Shown here one piece after another: positions 31,627 to 44,950 of a stretch of 64,000 nucleotides of DNA. The translations under genes were made by a program, and so were the position numbers. How positions within the stretch are numbered: position 1 is the first letter of the stretch; each line of letters starts with the position of its first letter. The notes beneath the pieces were generated by a model, which saw only the letters and a list, made by a program, of their open reading frames with translations, made no database searches and was not told the DNA's origin. Source of the stretch: Apricaphanius iberus (taxonomy: Eukaryota > Chordata > Actinopteri > Cyprinodontiformes > Aphaniidae); the NCBI GenBank assembly GCA_028564705.1, contig JAPXFQ010001502.1, positions 1 to 64,000 of the forward strand, given 5' to 3'.

Positions 31627-33016
31627 TAGGCGGAGATCCCGGGGGGACGGGTGGGACACGTCCCCCCCTCACACAAAGTTGTCCCCCCCACAAAAGAAGT
31701 TATTTTAAACACATACATGCTATCAGTAAAACTGTATTTTCTTCTAAAACTACAACTAAAAAGTTAGTCTGCAAATACAAAACAATGTGTTTTTAATTGT
31801 TGAGAAATTATAGTCCACCCCCCTTATTCCTCAAGTTGGTACGGTCGGTCCACACACACTGTTTCCAACGGGCGGGGCTGCCGGCTCTCACCCGCTATCA
31901 GCTTCACAGCAGCCCGCAGGCTTACAGGAGGCGGTAATCAAAAGCCAGCGGTTTCCAGCAGTAAGTCATTTAATTATCATATGCTTGTTCTACAAACTTA
32001 AATATGTATGTCAAATGTGGTCATATTATGTCGAACATAGACACCGATTACTGGGCGATATCTTTAGACTTTGATCACCGGTCGGAGATCCCTTTATGAC
32101 AGACCACCACCACAGTAAAAATAAGTTGTCACTTCATGTTCACTGGTCATTCCAGGGTTATTCCACTATTATTTTTCCATTCACTAAGGTGACCAAAAGT
32201 TCCTTTTCCCGGACACGTACGCTTTCACGGTCTGCCTAAAACTAACTGGTCCGATGTATGGAATACCACAGCGTTTAACCGCTCTTATCACGTCTTCCCC
32301 AGGCTCTGCAGTTGTTTACAATAGTGCAGGTGTAGCTTAGGGATGAACTGGTTGCAACAAATGTGTGGTGGAGGCACGTTGCTCAAAGCTCTCTGTGTAA
32401 AACATAGAGCCGAAGATCCCATTGGCCACACAGACCCAAAAACACTATGAAAACTGAGAAAAGTGAGAGATCGATTAAATTCAAAGATAAACTATAGAGT
32501 ATTTATATGTTTAGTGTATTTGTAAAGTAAACGTTTTTTATTTTTAATTATTAAAATGAAACAAATATTTCAAGAATATATTTTTAGATTTTGTGTATCT
32601 TTTCGTTCAGTAGGACTTAGATAAAGTTATTAAATATTACAGAGTTATTCTCTAATAGCCTACAAAAATTTCTATGATTTATTAAAGAGATTTCAGTCAT
32701 TTTGATACTTGACTTGATTTTTGAAGTAGTTTGATGTTATTAGCCTTGAAAGTGTTTCTGTAATAATGTTGGAACTTCTTCATGCTTACATTTTTGTAAA
32801 TCTACTTTGACTGTAGTGGAAATTAAGACATTTTGTTGAATGTGGTCATAAAGGCATCAATTCATAACATTATTTAACATACTGAAGGCAAACTATGCAA
32901 AACGAGATGCAAAGAAGCAGGAGAGAGCATTTTTTTTCATGTCCCCTCCAAAAATTACTCTCTGAAATTTTACTGTTTATTGTCCCCCCAAAATTGAAAT
33001 GGGATTTCCGCCCCTG
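31627..33016. mobile_element. Non-autonomous hAT element
   Basis: The ends TAGGCGGAGATCCC and GGGATTTCCGCCCCTG are imperfect inverted repeats. The flanks ATTACACA (31619-31626) and ATTACACT (33017-33024) form a 7-of-8 target duplication. The 1.39-kb interior has no transposase frame. A GC-rich stretch at 31855-31970 looks like the promoter/first exon of a deleted autonomous parent. Confidence 0.7.
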
Positions 33017-33024
33017 ATTACACT

Positions 33025-35800
33025 GCACAAAGATTAAAATCCCTGAAAGTCACTTGTAGCAAAAGTGTCACTCACTTGATATTCTGATTGAAATTAGGCC
33101 TGAAATGTATCCAGTTCTTCTTCTACTGTGACTCAAACACAGAGGATTTGTTTGAGATTATATATTCTTATCTCTAAAATACAGCACGAGTTATGAGTAG
33201 TGCAGATAACATTTGCACATGTTTCTATTCGGCTTTATCCCATTTAAGTCACTAGTGCCAGAAATATCTAATGAGGCATTTTTAATGTGGATTAAAGGTT
33301 AAGTTTAGCTCTTTTTCCTTCGACAACCACCTCATATAAAACCACTTACCCTGTAAAACATGCAACCATGTTTTTTTTAATCAGGTTTCTCCTTTTTGTG
33401 GACCTGCCATCTGGAGGAACTTGAGAACAGTCAACTGCATCTGTTTAGAAGATCTTTAATTCAAAGAATACATTTATTTCATATTTCACATTTATCTTCT
33501 CTTATTTTGATTACTTTCTATGTAGACTACTTTCATTTCCATTATTAATGTTAAAACGAGCATATTTGGGTTATCCTCTGAATTCGGTTTGCAGTCTCTG
33601 ATTACTGAAAATTCCACCAACATGAAATTGTTTCTGAACGTTGCATCTGATGAAGTTTTAGTGCCTCTGAGAAACTGTTTATCACCTCAGCCATGAAATC
33701 TAAAACATTTATAAATATATATTTTGTTCTATTTGGTTGTTTTAAAGCATTTTTTTTGTTAAGGGTTTGAATGTTATGGGGTTGAAGATTTTAGCTAAAA
33801 GTAGCCATTGAGTCCACGTTATCTTGTATTTGGAGCAGCATATAGCATGAGAAACACAAGAAATTAATATATTTTTTTGTTGTGCGTCATAATACAAAGG
33901 AATAGAGATCTTTCTATTTCTTTTTTTTAAATGAAGTTGAAGTTTTGCCACCACAGCTCCCGTACGTATCCTTATCTGGGGCTCAAAACAACGCACAAAC
34001 ATAAATCAATAAATAAATAAAAAAATGCAACAAATACAGATACATTGTCAAAGAGATGATGTGTGAGTTTTTCAATCATAAAGTAACAATGGCAGTTTCT
34101 CATTATACCAATCCGCTTAAAAGAATTGCAGAAATATCCAAACCAATATTGAAATAAAAGGATTCCATATTTTATTAAACATAATATTTCTAACATTTTT
34201 AACACCTGTGAGTGCCAGGATCCACTCTGTGTTAGTAAATCAGTGTGCAGCATGCTGGGAGGAAAAGAGGGAAAAAGAGCTGCTGGTTTGCAACAAGTAA
34301 CGGAGTTGCTGAACTTTTTTGTGAACAAAAGCAGGGGTTGCGTTAACCGAAAATATTCATTGAAATTCTGAATTCTAACTTTTATGAGCTCTTACATATT
34401 TTATATAATTAGAAAGCTAAGAGTCCTGCAATTTCAATTATGGATGCTTAACAAGGATATAATCATAACTGTAGACACAGCAATCGCTTCAGCTAACACC
34501 CTATGCCCCCTCCACAAGGACATAAAATGTGCAACCCGTGTTTTGCAGTTAATGAATCTGATTGAACCGATCCATTTCAAACAAAAACAATCTTTTTTCA
34601 TCCTGAAGGATCAGATTAAAGACTCCCGATAAAGTAATTAGTCCAGGACAACAATGAAGCTGATAGAAGTAAATTAAATCGCAAAAATGCACTTCCAAAG
34701 TTTTTAGTCCTCATCCTTCCACTTCGTTTCCAAAGACGGCAAGTCCGCTAATTCGCTAATAAAAGCCTACAAATTCAACTGCGCGTTTTTTGAAGTGTTA
34801 TCTTTTAAATGAAATATTCCTTGATCTGGGTTAACCCTTTTCATGTCATAGCCAACAGCTGATGGACGGAAAGTCACGTTCGTCCATGGTACTTCCTTCT
34901 TCTGAGTGTCATTTGAACCAATCACAGTGAAGAATTCTGATGAATGACGCATCGAATAGCCAATTGAATGCTGTAAATGCAGATATCTCACATTATGGGG
35001 TTGCTGCCATGGTTACTGGTAAGCATAAAATGGTGTATCCAAAAAGAGACATTAGATAATTATACACAATGCACAGCAGTAACATACCCTCTCAGAAATG
35101 TGTCCTATCGCACTTTATTGTCAAAATAAAACAGAGAGTAAGCCATGAAGCTTAGTTTGAGAAGAGGCGGTAATGATTTTGGCTATTGCTTTGACTCCGA
35201 ACTTCGTTGTTCGAATATAATTCCAATGTTTTAAAAATTAAAGGTATTCAAACACATTTTAGGGATCTCTTAAAATTCCAACCTTTAAGGGAATTATTTT
35301 TGGTAAATGTGTTTGCTTTTAAACACTGTTTTCAATTCATATACCGGGTAAACGAGCGAGTAGTAGGCATGAAAACGGACGTACTGCGCCACCATTTTAC
35401 TGGATGTTTACGTCACGTAAGGTCGCCTGTGGTCCCATTAAACAACTTATCAACTAAAATGTTTAATCAGTTGCCAAAAAACAATTAAAGTAATAGGTAA
35501 TATCGCTACACTTTTACATTTATACGCCAAAATTGCGGCTGTGTCAATGGTTGACAGTTCGTACAATCCAGTGTCTGCTTACTGTGGCGGTAGTACCACT
35601 CCAATCCATACTGAGATTCGGATCTACTACATCACTTGCATACTGCTTTTCGCCTGCTAAGTAGCAAGCATAATAGAGGTATTCAGATGCAGTCAGCCTT
35701 TCATGCGCGTAGTCTATTAACATTGACTGATACACTGCCCTCTGGTGGACAGAACATATAGAATTTTGTTCTAATTTGTATTCTTGTTTTTACTTTGGAA
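33025..35800. other. AT-rich intergenic DNA
   Basis: No gene supported. Several frames of 60-120 codons on both strands lack domains, splice logic or base-composition support. Confidence 0.3.
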
Positions 35801-35876
35801 AGCACCTCGAGCACCATTGGGTGCTGGAAGGTGCTATACAAAAAAATATTGATTGATTGATTGATTGATTGAATTT
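35801..35876 (+). repeat. LINE 3' tail ending in an ATTG microsatellite
   Basis: AAAGCACCTCGAGCACCATT, then GGTGCTATACAAAAAAATATT and a run of GATT units is the 3' end of a severely truncated L2/CR1-like LINE. Confidence 0.6.
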
Positions 35877-38310
35877 AAGTTTGATATCACTATCGGTCTT
35901 ACTGAAGACATTTAATGGTCAAAATATAATTAATAATATTTGAATATATGTGAATTTTAGTATTAATAAACAAACAAACTTTGAATATGATTTTTGGGCA
36001 AAGGTCAAAGCCCTAATTCTGGCAGTGTTTTTTTATTAATTGAGGAGTAGGCTATAGCATTTACCCACGCGTTGGAGCAGAATATTCATTTTTGGGTTTA
36101 TTGCTGTCAAATTTGGTGTGGATAAAGGTAATAATTCAGGTTTTGGACCCACATGACCTTTTAGCTCAACATTTCGTTACGAAGCCAATTTTAGAGTATG
36201 TATCCTTATAAATAGGTGGACATAAATAGGTTGACATAAAATGTAATCTTTTTCAGTGTATTAAAATTCATGTTGCTTGGTAACAATAGCAGTCATACAT
36301 ACTATCACAGTTCACAGAAATCCCTGAAATCGTTGAGTGTTTTCTTTCCAGAAACGTCAGCCAGTTTTAATTTTAATTTGGATAAAAAATGTAGGGTCGA
36401 AATTTCAGAAATGTCAGAAAAACTGTGCCGTTAATCTTTGTCCTTTTCTCCATCTGTAGTATTTATAATTGTTTTAAAGTGGAGAGTTTTGTTGCTAAAC
36501 CAAACAACGTTTTATTATCTTTTTTAGGCGCTGACATTTTTGTTCGACCAGTCATCCAACAGAGACCTTTAAACTCAAAACATGATGGCATCAGAGTCTG
36601 AATGTCAAAGCACAGAGATTAAAAGTATTTTTTGCTGTTTGAGGTGCTCCTCTCATCTCTTGACTCTACACTTCCAGAACAGACATTTGCTTCATTAAAC
36701 TCTCTAGGATCCTTTAAGCACATTCAACCAAGAACAAATGTGCTGTAGACAGTTTATGTCATTTTGAGGTTAACTCCGTTATTCAACTTTGCTTTTTGTG
36801 GAGAAAGAGCTGTTAATAAGAGAATTTGGATGTTTTTTGTTCCAGTGATTCCTCCAATCTATTTTTTTTTTTCTGCTCACAAAAAAACTCTACTTTACGT
36901 CGTGAAGGCTTACTACATTATGAATGGTTACCTTACAATCATGTTGAAACCCCAACAGTTTCTCAGTTTTCACATATTAGAAACTGCAATGAGTTAAATC
37001 TGTCTAAAGTTTTCTTTCTTTGTTCCCTGTTTTCAGCAGAAGTTACTGTACTTTTTGATGAGCAGATACAGCCCCTCACAGGAAACAATCGGGTCAGCAC
37101 AGGATGTGGGAACGTCTGATGGTAAATCCTATGAGGTAAGTTAAGTTGCTGATGAACGGAAACACTTTCATTCACAACAAGAGTGCCCCTCTGCATGTGA
37201 GAAACAGCTACAGCGCTGTGAGATCTTTCCTCATCACAGATGTAAAAAAAAATCTGACTAAGTTGTTGCTTTTTATAAGAGATTCTGCAACAAACAGGTT
37301 CAGTGAGTTTCCCTGATGAAAACATATTTTGGAATTGAAATAGGACTGGGATGATGTTGCAGCATAATCTAAAGCATGTGCAGTAACTGTCCTATTGGGA
37401 TATGTTCGTTTTTCTTCGTATATGTCAAAATGACTGCTTCTAGGCATTCTCACTTTCCAGATACATTGCAGCAGAACAACTTCCAAAAGGTTTAGAAAGC
37501 ACTTGAAAGAAAATGTACTGTACAAAATGCATTTAAAAAAAATATTTTATTTTCCAAAATAATAAAACACAAAAATTCTCACAACATAAGTAATATGAAG
37601 ACACTTTAGATTAAATAGAAGCTAAATGTTATGAAAAAAAATTTCAAACTTCAATGGTTACAGATTTCTAAATTTAATATGGCAAAAAAGGAAACCTGGA
37701 TCTAAAAGAAAAAATGATTCAAAGTTCCCAAGGTTTCTTTTTCGTTAAATGAAAAACAACAAATTCTATACTTGCTATATCTAGTGTAAAAACAAACACT
37801 AAATATTTATCTTCCGTGTGTACTATGTACAAAATATGTAGGTAAAGCTTAATGAAATCATCAAAGTGCAGAATTGCATTATGTCAATATAGTCGAAATC
37901 TCTACCTTTGGCAAAATGTATATAATTTCTACCTTTACCTTTTATATTGCTAACTTTTAAGTTGAACTTGTGAAGGGAGGGAATTTTTATTTGCACTCTC
38001 ATCCATCTCAGAGCGGGCTCCGGTTATTGACACAAATATAACGCCATAACTATCAGCAGCGCTTGTAGATGGACCAGACTAGAAGTGCAGTTTTTGAGTA
38101 AATCTGCAGGAACAAATACAGATACTAACCCTAACCCTTATTACTTCCCCAGGCTGCCACCCACAACCTGGGAGGGTGAGGGCTCCACGTTAGAGCATTA
38201 CTAATGATTTTAGGATGACTCCGACCTTAAATATGCTATATATGATCCACCACTATGCTAGTGTTGGATACATTTTGGTTTTCTTGTTTTTTTGTTCCTA
38301 TAACAGAACT
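35877..38310. other. Intergenic DNA, no gene supported
   Basis: A possible exon at 37029-37135 ending YSPSQETIGSAQDVGTSDGK was weighed and not accepted. Otherwise AT-rich. Confidence 0.3.
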
Positions 38311-41047
38311 CATACCTGTCAACCATCAACCATGACTGCCCTTACTAACAATTTAAATTTCCCTTACTCAATGACCAAAAACTGTATTCGCGCCGTAAAT
38401 GCCGTGTTTACCAAAGAACAACATGGAAAACTGCACCATCAATTTGCATTATTCAATTCTTTATTCAATACATCACTACCATATAATGATGTGTTCACAT
38501 ATCACACAATGCCCTTAAAAGCCTAAATGACATCATTTGTGATTGTTGTTGTACTTGGAAGTTGCGGCCTTTGCTGATTGCAACATCTCACTTGTTGGTT
38601 TTAGCTGATACGATTACTGTCAGTATTCAATTTTACTTGTAGTAAAGCTGTCAGAGTGTCCACCCCCATCGATTTCCTATACTCTGTATTGAGTTTCCTG
38701 ACATGGCTGAATACTCTTTCACTGTCTGCGTTGCTGTGAGGAAGGCATAGCAAGGCCAGGAAAACGCTCTTCATTGCTGGGAACCTTGGCCCACCAAATG
38801 CTGTTCTCAACTCAAAAATCTTAGACCAAAATGTTTCTGGATGCATTGGTCCCTCTGTGGTGAATGGTGGCATCTGTTCGTCTGGGATCAATTGGAAGTC
38901 ATCCCATTCTTCTTTGATGGCCTCTTGATCTAGATGACTGGGCCAAAACCGCTCCGCCAATCTGAGAATATGGATGTAGTCCAGTTCCTCTCTCCTTCGT
39001 GGATCCAGGACGACAAGATCACCCAGCACGTCATTTTCAAAGGGAAATTTGGCGATCATCTTTGCCACAACAGCCTCATAAAACAATCTCACTGAGGCAA
39101 AGAACTTTGATTGTATCTCTGGAGGGATACCTTTATCCTCATCCAAAAGCAGTGCTGTTGTTGTCAAACCAACAGCAAGCCTGTGGTCTTCGTGCTGCAG
39201 TGCTCTGTCTTTGAAGTCCAGTGTCAGGAGGTTTGCATCATCCTTGATCTGCTTCATCTGGACAAACTTGAAAAGAAATACTCTGAACAGTCTATCCATC
39301 TCGGGTAATAGATCGCCAATCATGCACTGTTCGGCCTGGAAAAGAGTATTGAATTTGTTTATCACTGGCAAGATGAATTGCAGGAAATGCAGGATCAATT
39401 CAGTCAGTGGGTCCTGAAGTCTGCTGTGAATTGATTTGACTTTGCCTGCCTTTTCTACATCTTGATGGCTGGCAAAGTAGCTCTTCAAAGCATTCCACTG
39501 AGAAAGCGTGCGCAAAACCACCTTTTCAAGCGAAAGCCAGCGAGTAGGACAATGTTTTAGGATTTGTTGCTCCTCTGATTGAGTAAAGTCCTGGAACTCT
39601 TTGAACTCTGTTATCCGTTTTGCACTATGTTTAAAGAAGTAGAATATGTCAACAAGCAAATCATCTACTTTCACTGGCAGAACTTTTAGTCCATCTTTGA
39701 CACATAAATTTCCGAGATGGCAGATACAACCTACACTGAATACTCTAGGGTTTTTTTTCAATAATCCGTGACAGCACTGAATTTTTCTTTCCGACCATTG
39801 TGTTGCAATTATCGCTTGCGAAACCGACAACGTTGAGCCAAGGAATATTGTTCTCTGTCATATATTTGTCTAAAACTTCAAATATACCAGCACTGGTTCC
39901 ATCACTTAATTCGGGCAGGTCCAAGAGTCTAGTTTTTGCAACATCATCTTCCATGAAGTGGGCGAGAATAGCAAGACGCTTTTTGGTGCTCCGATCATTG
40001 CTCTCGTCGATCATCAATGTGAATGGTTGAGTCCTGCAGCGTGCTATGATAGGATCTGTGTAGGCTGGTGCGAGAGACTCCTTGATAATCATGGTTGCCT
40101 TTGTCCTTCTGCATGCAAAATCCTGCAACATAGAGATTATATTCGTTACATGTGGATGTTTGAAGAATCGATGCTCAGAGTATAATTTCATAGCATTAAA
40201 AACTTCAACGCATGTAAACATCTCTGAATATTTTTCATCAAACACACTTTGAATCATAATCTGTTGATGATATTATCAGTTTGCATTGAAGATTACAGTC
40301 TTTAATATAAATCATCTCGATCTACATTGTTTGCATTATTTTCAAAAAGATTAATTGCTTGAGTGACAAAGAAAATTTTAATATGTCTTACATACCTTTG
40401 CAACTTGTGAATCGATGAACATTTCTGGTACCAACTTGGTGAATGTATCTGCAGCGGCGAGTGGAATGTTGTGCTCGGCAAAAAACTGGCACATGAGGAT
40501 TTCTGCTTTGAGCACCTTGTTGCTTTGTGACGATGCTGGGTTCGCACTGGCAAACTGTTGACTCAAAGGAACGTATGTCTTACTTCTTGCGACACTATCC
40601 ACGTGTGACGATGTTTTGAAATGGCTTTTCAAGTCATAAAAACCACTGGCAGCAACTTTCACGTCTTTCCTACACGGTACACAAAACGAATATTACGGGC
40701 CTTTGGACGAAGATTTTATCCATCCACTATACTCTCCTTGCAGATGTTCCCACACTTTCTGATGCTTTCCAGTTGACTTAACTTTCCACTTCTTTTTCAA
40801 GGGTTCAGACATCTTCACTGGTGAGAGTTTCGTGTTTAAATGATATCGATTTCCTCGTGTTGTGTTGCAATCAAGAAGGAAGCAGAAGTTATAAAGCGAC
40901 GCATGCGTGATGGTGCTTAATTCGGCAAAAATACCCCGTTTCGGTCTGGGTGTTTTCCCGTATTATATGTTGTAGTACGCCGTATCCATTTAAAAGATAG
41001 CAAAAAACGTATTAAATACGGGCAAACCGTATCAGTTGACAGGTATG
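38311..41047 (-). mobile_element. hAT-superfamily transposon with recognisable transposase
   Basis: The left end CATACCTGTCAAC (38311-38323) and right end GTTGACAGGTATG (41035-41047) are perfect 13-bp inverted repeats. They enclose 2.7 kb with a hAT transposase on the - strand. A perfect 8-bp target duplication could not be recognised. Confidence 0.75.
38601..40812 (-). pseudogene. hAT transposase, two exons, with one nonsense codon and one frameshift
   Basis: Exon 1 (40812-40396) starts MSEPLKKKWKVK and carries a BED-type finger: CVPC near codon 45, then HFKTSSH. Exon 2 (40260-38601) follows a GT-AG intron in phase 0. The catalytic parts are visible: MIDESND with the first Asp, FASDNCNTMVG with the second, and the C-terminal dimerisation block SNADSERVFSHVRKLN with the Glu. 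Two defects are seen. Codon 40 is TAA (40693-40695). The frame also shifts inside a run of eight T (A on the coding strand) at 39751-39758. Repaired length would be about 690 residues, normal for the family. Start chosen as the first ATG in frame ahead of the finger. Confidence 0.8.
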
Positions 41048-42404
41048 GATCTCTTAGTGTAAAACAAAAGTAAACAGTATGAAGATAAAGTGCAAACTAT
41101 TATCTGAACTAATAAATGTTTAGATGCAGCAGAGGAGGAAGGTTAAAGACTTGGGTCTGCTTTTTGCGTTTTGTTTTTCCTTTGCATGCCGAGGTGCTTT
41201 ATTGAATTGCTGTCATTTGCATATTTAGCAACACAATTTTATCACAGACGTTACATTTAGTTCCGGTGGCATTTAGCTTCACAAAATGCAGCCAAACGTT
41301 TTATGATTTCAGAAATTTCTTAGTCGATAAACTCATGTTATGCTAGCTGAGCAACTGGCTGCACTATCTCTTACTTAGACTACAATATGGGCCTAATGTC
41401 TGTCTGTTGTTAAACCAAAGAAAGACTTTCTGTGTCTGAGACTTTGTTTTTGCCTTGAATCACTCATAGCAGTGGTGCTTCAGGTTAGACATTGGGTTAG
41501 CTACGGGTTAGTGTGCTAAGATATCTTTTAGCCACACTATTAAAAGATTTGGTTGCATTTGAGGTGGCACTAGTCACCCTCCAGAGCCGCGCCCCTTTCA
41601 CCACCTCCCAACAATGTTCTGTTGTAAAGAGATCCATTGATTATGGAGGCAACTGCAGTTCCAGTTTGAAGACCCAGTTTGATGGCCTTTTAAGCCACCT
41701 TAAATGGTGCATTATTCTGCTGTAACTAGACACCAAAAGATGTACACATTGTAGACAATTTAAGAGGCACAGGTGAGCAGTGGAACGAGTTAATCAAATT
41801 AGGGATATTAACGTCTTCCCTAATTCTACTCACCGCTACAGCTCCAAATGCTGCCTTAGAAAAAAGGGAGAAAGCACAAAGACAGGAGTCAATAAGGCAT
41901 TTAGCTAATAGAATTATAAATGGGATGAACTTATGTAGCCCATCAGTTAAAGCACTTTGACACAATAGCCTGGTTCACCTATCTGCAAACATATAACAAA
42001 CTGAGCCTATTTTTTAGATATGCCATAATGAAGAATTTTCTTACCTAATAAAAATTAAGTCCATTCCTGGGTTTTTCCTGGCTCAAATTGAGGCAGAGGT
42101 TGTACCATCCTGACCATGCGCCAACACATGCGTGAATTCTCTGCATTAAACTGACAAACTTTTTTTAAAGGCAACATATTTTTTAGTTACGCGTTCTAAT
42201 AAGAATATGACAATTATCATGTTAAAGCATTCTTTTACTAAAACAATATACATACAAACATAAGGTGCCAACTTTAAACTGAAAGTGCAATAAGTTGTAG
42301 AGATTTACCTACAAATTTGGCAGCCAGACATTAACTATTATTATTAGCTTTAATTATTTAATTATTAACTATTCATAACCTATTATAATTCTGTTCCACG
42401 TTTC
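41048..42404. other. Intergenic DNA, no gene seen
   Basis: AT-rich; no supported coding frame or named repeat. Confidence 0.3.
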
Positions 42405-42925
42405 CTGTTTCCTGTCCTGCATTCTGACCATGATTCTGACCCTCGCCAGTCCCTGCCTGCAATTTTCTCATCTTGTCACAACCATGACTACCTTTTAACT
42501 GCTTGTTACGATAATTTGTCTGCGCCGTTTCACCACGAGGTTGTTTTTTAAAGTAGTGGCTGATTTTCCCAGGTCATATCTGTAACACTAAAATCCATTA
42601 ATATTACTCTGAGACTGAGGATGTTTTTAAAAAATAAACTTGATATGCTTGGATGGAAAAAAACAAAACATTTACCTGGTTGAAGAGCGGGGGGAAATCA
42701 GGACACAGATTTTTACAGTCTATGAAAAACTATTTTATCTTCTTTTTCTGTGCTTCCCCCGGCACACCGCTGCTGAGACAGCGCCCCTGTGGTGGCAAAA
42801 CTCTGCAACTGCAGTAAAAATAACTTCCATATAATTGGGGGCAGAGCGATATCAGGCTGAGGCGGCACAAAATTAGCTGGAGGCGGCCGCCACGCAAATT
42901 TGAACGCAGGAAAAACCCTGCCATA
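42405..42925 (+). repeat. Half-kilobase interspersed repeat, copy 1
   Basis: This segment is the inverted counterpart of 50492-51045. The GC-rich core around GCTGGAGGCGGCCGCC and the end GGAAAAACCCTGC are shared, as is CTGTCCTGCATTCTGACC at the far side. The terminal CAGGGTTTTTCC suggests a non-autonomous DNA transposon. Confidence 0.7.
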
Positions 42926-43534
42926 AGACTGTCTTCTTGCTCCTATAATATCATTCAAGGAAAAAAGACGCCGCCTCCTACCTACATTTAGGTGACATTG
43001 CACACCTGATAGTTTGGCAGACTTGTTTTTTATTTTTATTTGTTTATTTATTCAGATCCCCATTAGCTACTCAATTTAGCAGCTATTCTTCCTGGGGTCT
43101 TAGCAGTTTTGAACAAAGATCAACATCAAGACTGTGCAAAAATGTAGACCAATACAGAAGTGCACACGCACACATGTACACACACACAGACACACACACA
43201 ACAAAACACAACAAATAAGCTCTTCTATGTACAAAAACATTAACATTTTCTGGGTATCATAGAACACAACAATTACATTTGAGTTGCCATAGCTTATTAT
43301 AAAAGTCAATACAAAAATATTTCAGTTACTCCAAAGTAAGTGCATACAGTCTAAGTCTTTTGGAAAAAGTAACATTGTGAATCTCTGAAACTAAGAATTG
43401 TGGGAGAGAGTTCCATGCCACCATTGCTCTATAACACGATGTTCTCTGAAGTTTATTTGTACGACAGGCAGATAGCAAAAAACGCCCTTCACTTGATTGT
43501 CGAGTGTAATAAGTGTGAACGTCCGAGAAGAAGG

Positions 43535-44950
43535 TCAGTTTATTGTAAATAATTTCAGGTGCTTTTGTAATAATGATATTTTTAGGAATTTAATAAGACA
43601 ATAATTTATTCTACTTTTTACATGAAGCCATGCTAACTGATTGTGCATGTCCCTGATACTTGTTCTGAAGGAACAGTTTAGAACAAGCCGAGATGCTTTA
43701 TTTTGTGCAATCTGTAATCTGTTTAAATTATACTCTGTAGTTGTTGCCCAAATAATAGAACAATAGTCCAGGTGACACAAAACAATTGATTCGACCAAAG
43801 TTTTCCGTATATGAATTGGTATGCATTTTCTGCAATGCCTAACTGCCCTACTCCTGCCCATTTTATTCAATACATGTTTTGTGTGAGCATTCCAGTTCAG
43901 CCTGTTGTCCACTATCACGCCAAGCAGTTTGGCCTCAGCCACTTGTTCAATGATCGAACCACCAACAAACAAATTAAGAGCAGGAGGCTCCTTTAAAAGA
44001 TACTTAGATCCCAACATCATACATTTGCTCTTAATAACATTAATAATTAACTTATTTTCCTTAATCCAATTTTCGATTAATTTTAGTTCATGATTTAATA
44101 TAGTATTAAGTCTGGTGGAGTCTTTATCAGACACATAAACAGTCAAGTCATCTGCATATAGGGTAATAGTGGCATCCTCCAAAATAAAAGATAAATCATT
44201 AGTAAAAACAGAAAATAACAAAGGCCCAAGGCAACTCCCTTGAGGCACCCCACAACACAACACCCTTGTCTCAGAATAACTACCATTAAACAGTACATTA
44301 AACTCGCTGTTAGTAAGGTAGCTATAGATCCATTGTATTGCACACTTTTCAAATCCATAACAACTTAATTTTCCCAATAATAAATCATAATCAATTAAAT
44401 CAAAAGCTGCACTCAGATCTAGCATTACTGCACCAACTAATTTTCTATTGTCAATTTCATGCAACAACTCATCTGTCATCTGAACCAAGGCTGTTGTTGT
44501 GGAGTGCCCTTTCTTATAAGCATGTTGATATGGTGAATTCAACCCACTTTTACAAAAATACAGATTAATTTGATCATAAACTATTTTCTCTGTAATCTTA
44601 CTCAAAATTGGCAAAATACTTATAGGTCTGCTATTTTTCCCAGAAAAAATTTCCTTTTTATTTTTAGGAAGAGGCACAATTTTAGCTTTTTTCCAGTTAG
44701 CAGGAAAAACACATTTTTCAAGACTTAAATTAATAATATAGCATATAGGCATAGTAATCACATCAGCAACCATCTTTAATAACCCGACATTAAGCTCATC
44801 AGAACCAGGAGGTTTCTCTTTCATTGACTTTAAAATGTTTTCTACTGTAGTAAGGCTTACTCTATTAAATTTAAATGTACACGATTTCTCAAGCATAATT
44901 GGGTCTTTAATTGTCTTGAAAGATAAATCAGGATTTTGCATTGAAATCAT
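43535..44950 (-). CDS. LINE ORF2, reverse-transcriptase part
   Basis: This open frame of 471 codons shows the polymerase blocks in order: KEKPPGSDELNVGLL, NSRPISILPILSKITEKIVY, VMLDLSAAFDLIDYDLLL with the first Asp, GVPQGSCLGPLLF, and TLYADDLTVYV with the catalytic Asp pair. It ends with a thumb region typical of the CR1/L2/Rex group. The core is undamaged apart from the frameshift at its start. It may be active if the shift is a sequence error. Confidence 0.85.
   Translation of the reverse strand: MISMQNPDLSFKTIKDPIMLEKSCTFKFNRVSLTTVENILKSMKEKPPGSDELNVGLLKMVADVITMPICYIINLSLEKCVFPANWKKAKIVPLPKNKKEIFSGKNSRPISILPILSKITEKIVYDQINLYFCKSGLNSPYQHAYKKGHSTTTALVQMTDELLHEIDNRKLVGAVMLDLSAAFDLIDYDLLLGKLSCYGFEKCAIQWIYSYLTNSEFNVLFNGSYSETRVLCCGVPQGSCLGPLLFSVFTNDLSFILEDATITLYADDLTVYVSDKDSTRLNTILNHELKLIENWIKENKLIINVIKSKCMMLGSKYLLKEPPALNLFVGGSIIEQVAEAKLLGVIVDNRLNWNAHTKHVLNKMGRSRAVRHCRKCIPIHIRKTLVESIVLCHLDYCSIIWATTTEYNLNRLQIAQNKASRLVLNCSFRTSIRDMHNQLAWLHVKSRINYCLIKFLKISLLQKHLKLFTIN

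Noticed and set aside
34384..35488. Moderate frames on the + strand (82 and 93 codons)
   Set aside because: No domain, no splice logic and AT-rich composition equal to the surroundings.
37029..37135. Possible exon ending YSPSQETIGSAQDVGTSDGK with AG and GT borders
   Set aside because: No matching exon on either side, no membrane or Ig signature, and the frame choice is arbitrary.
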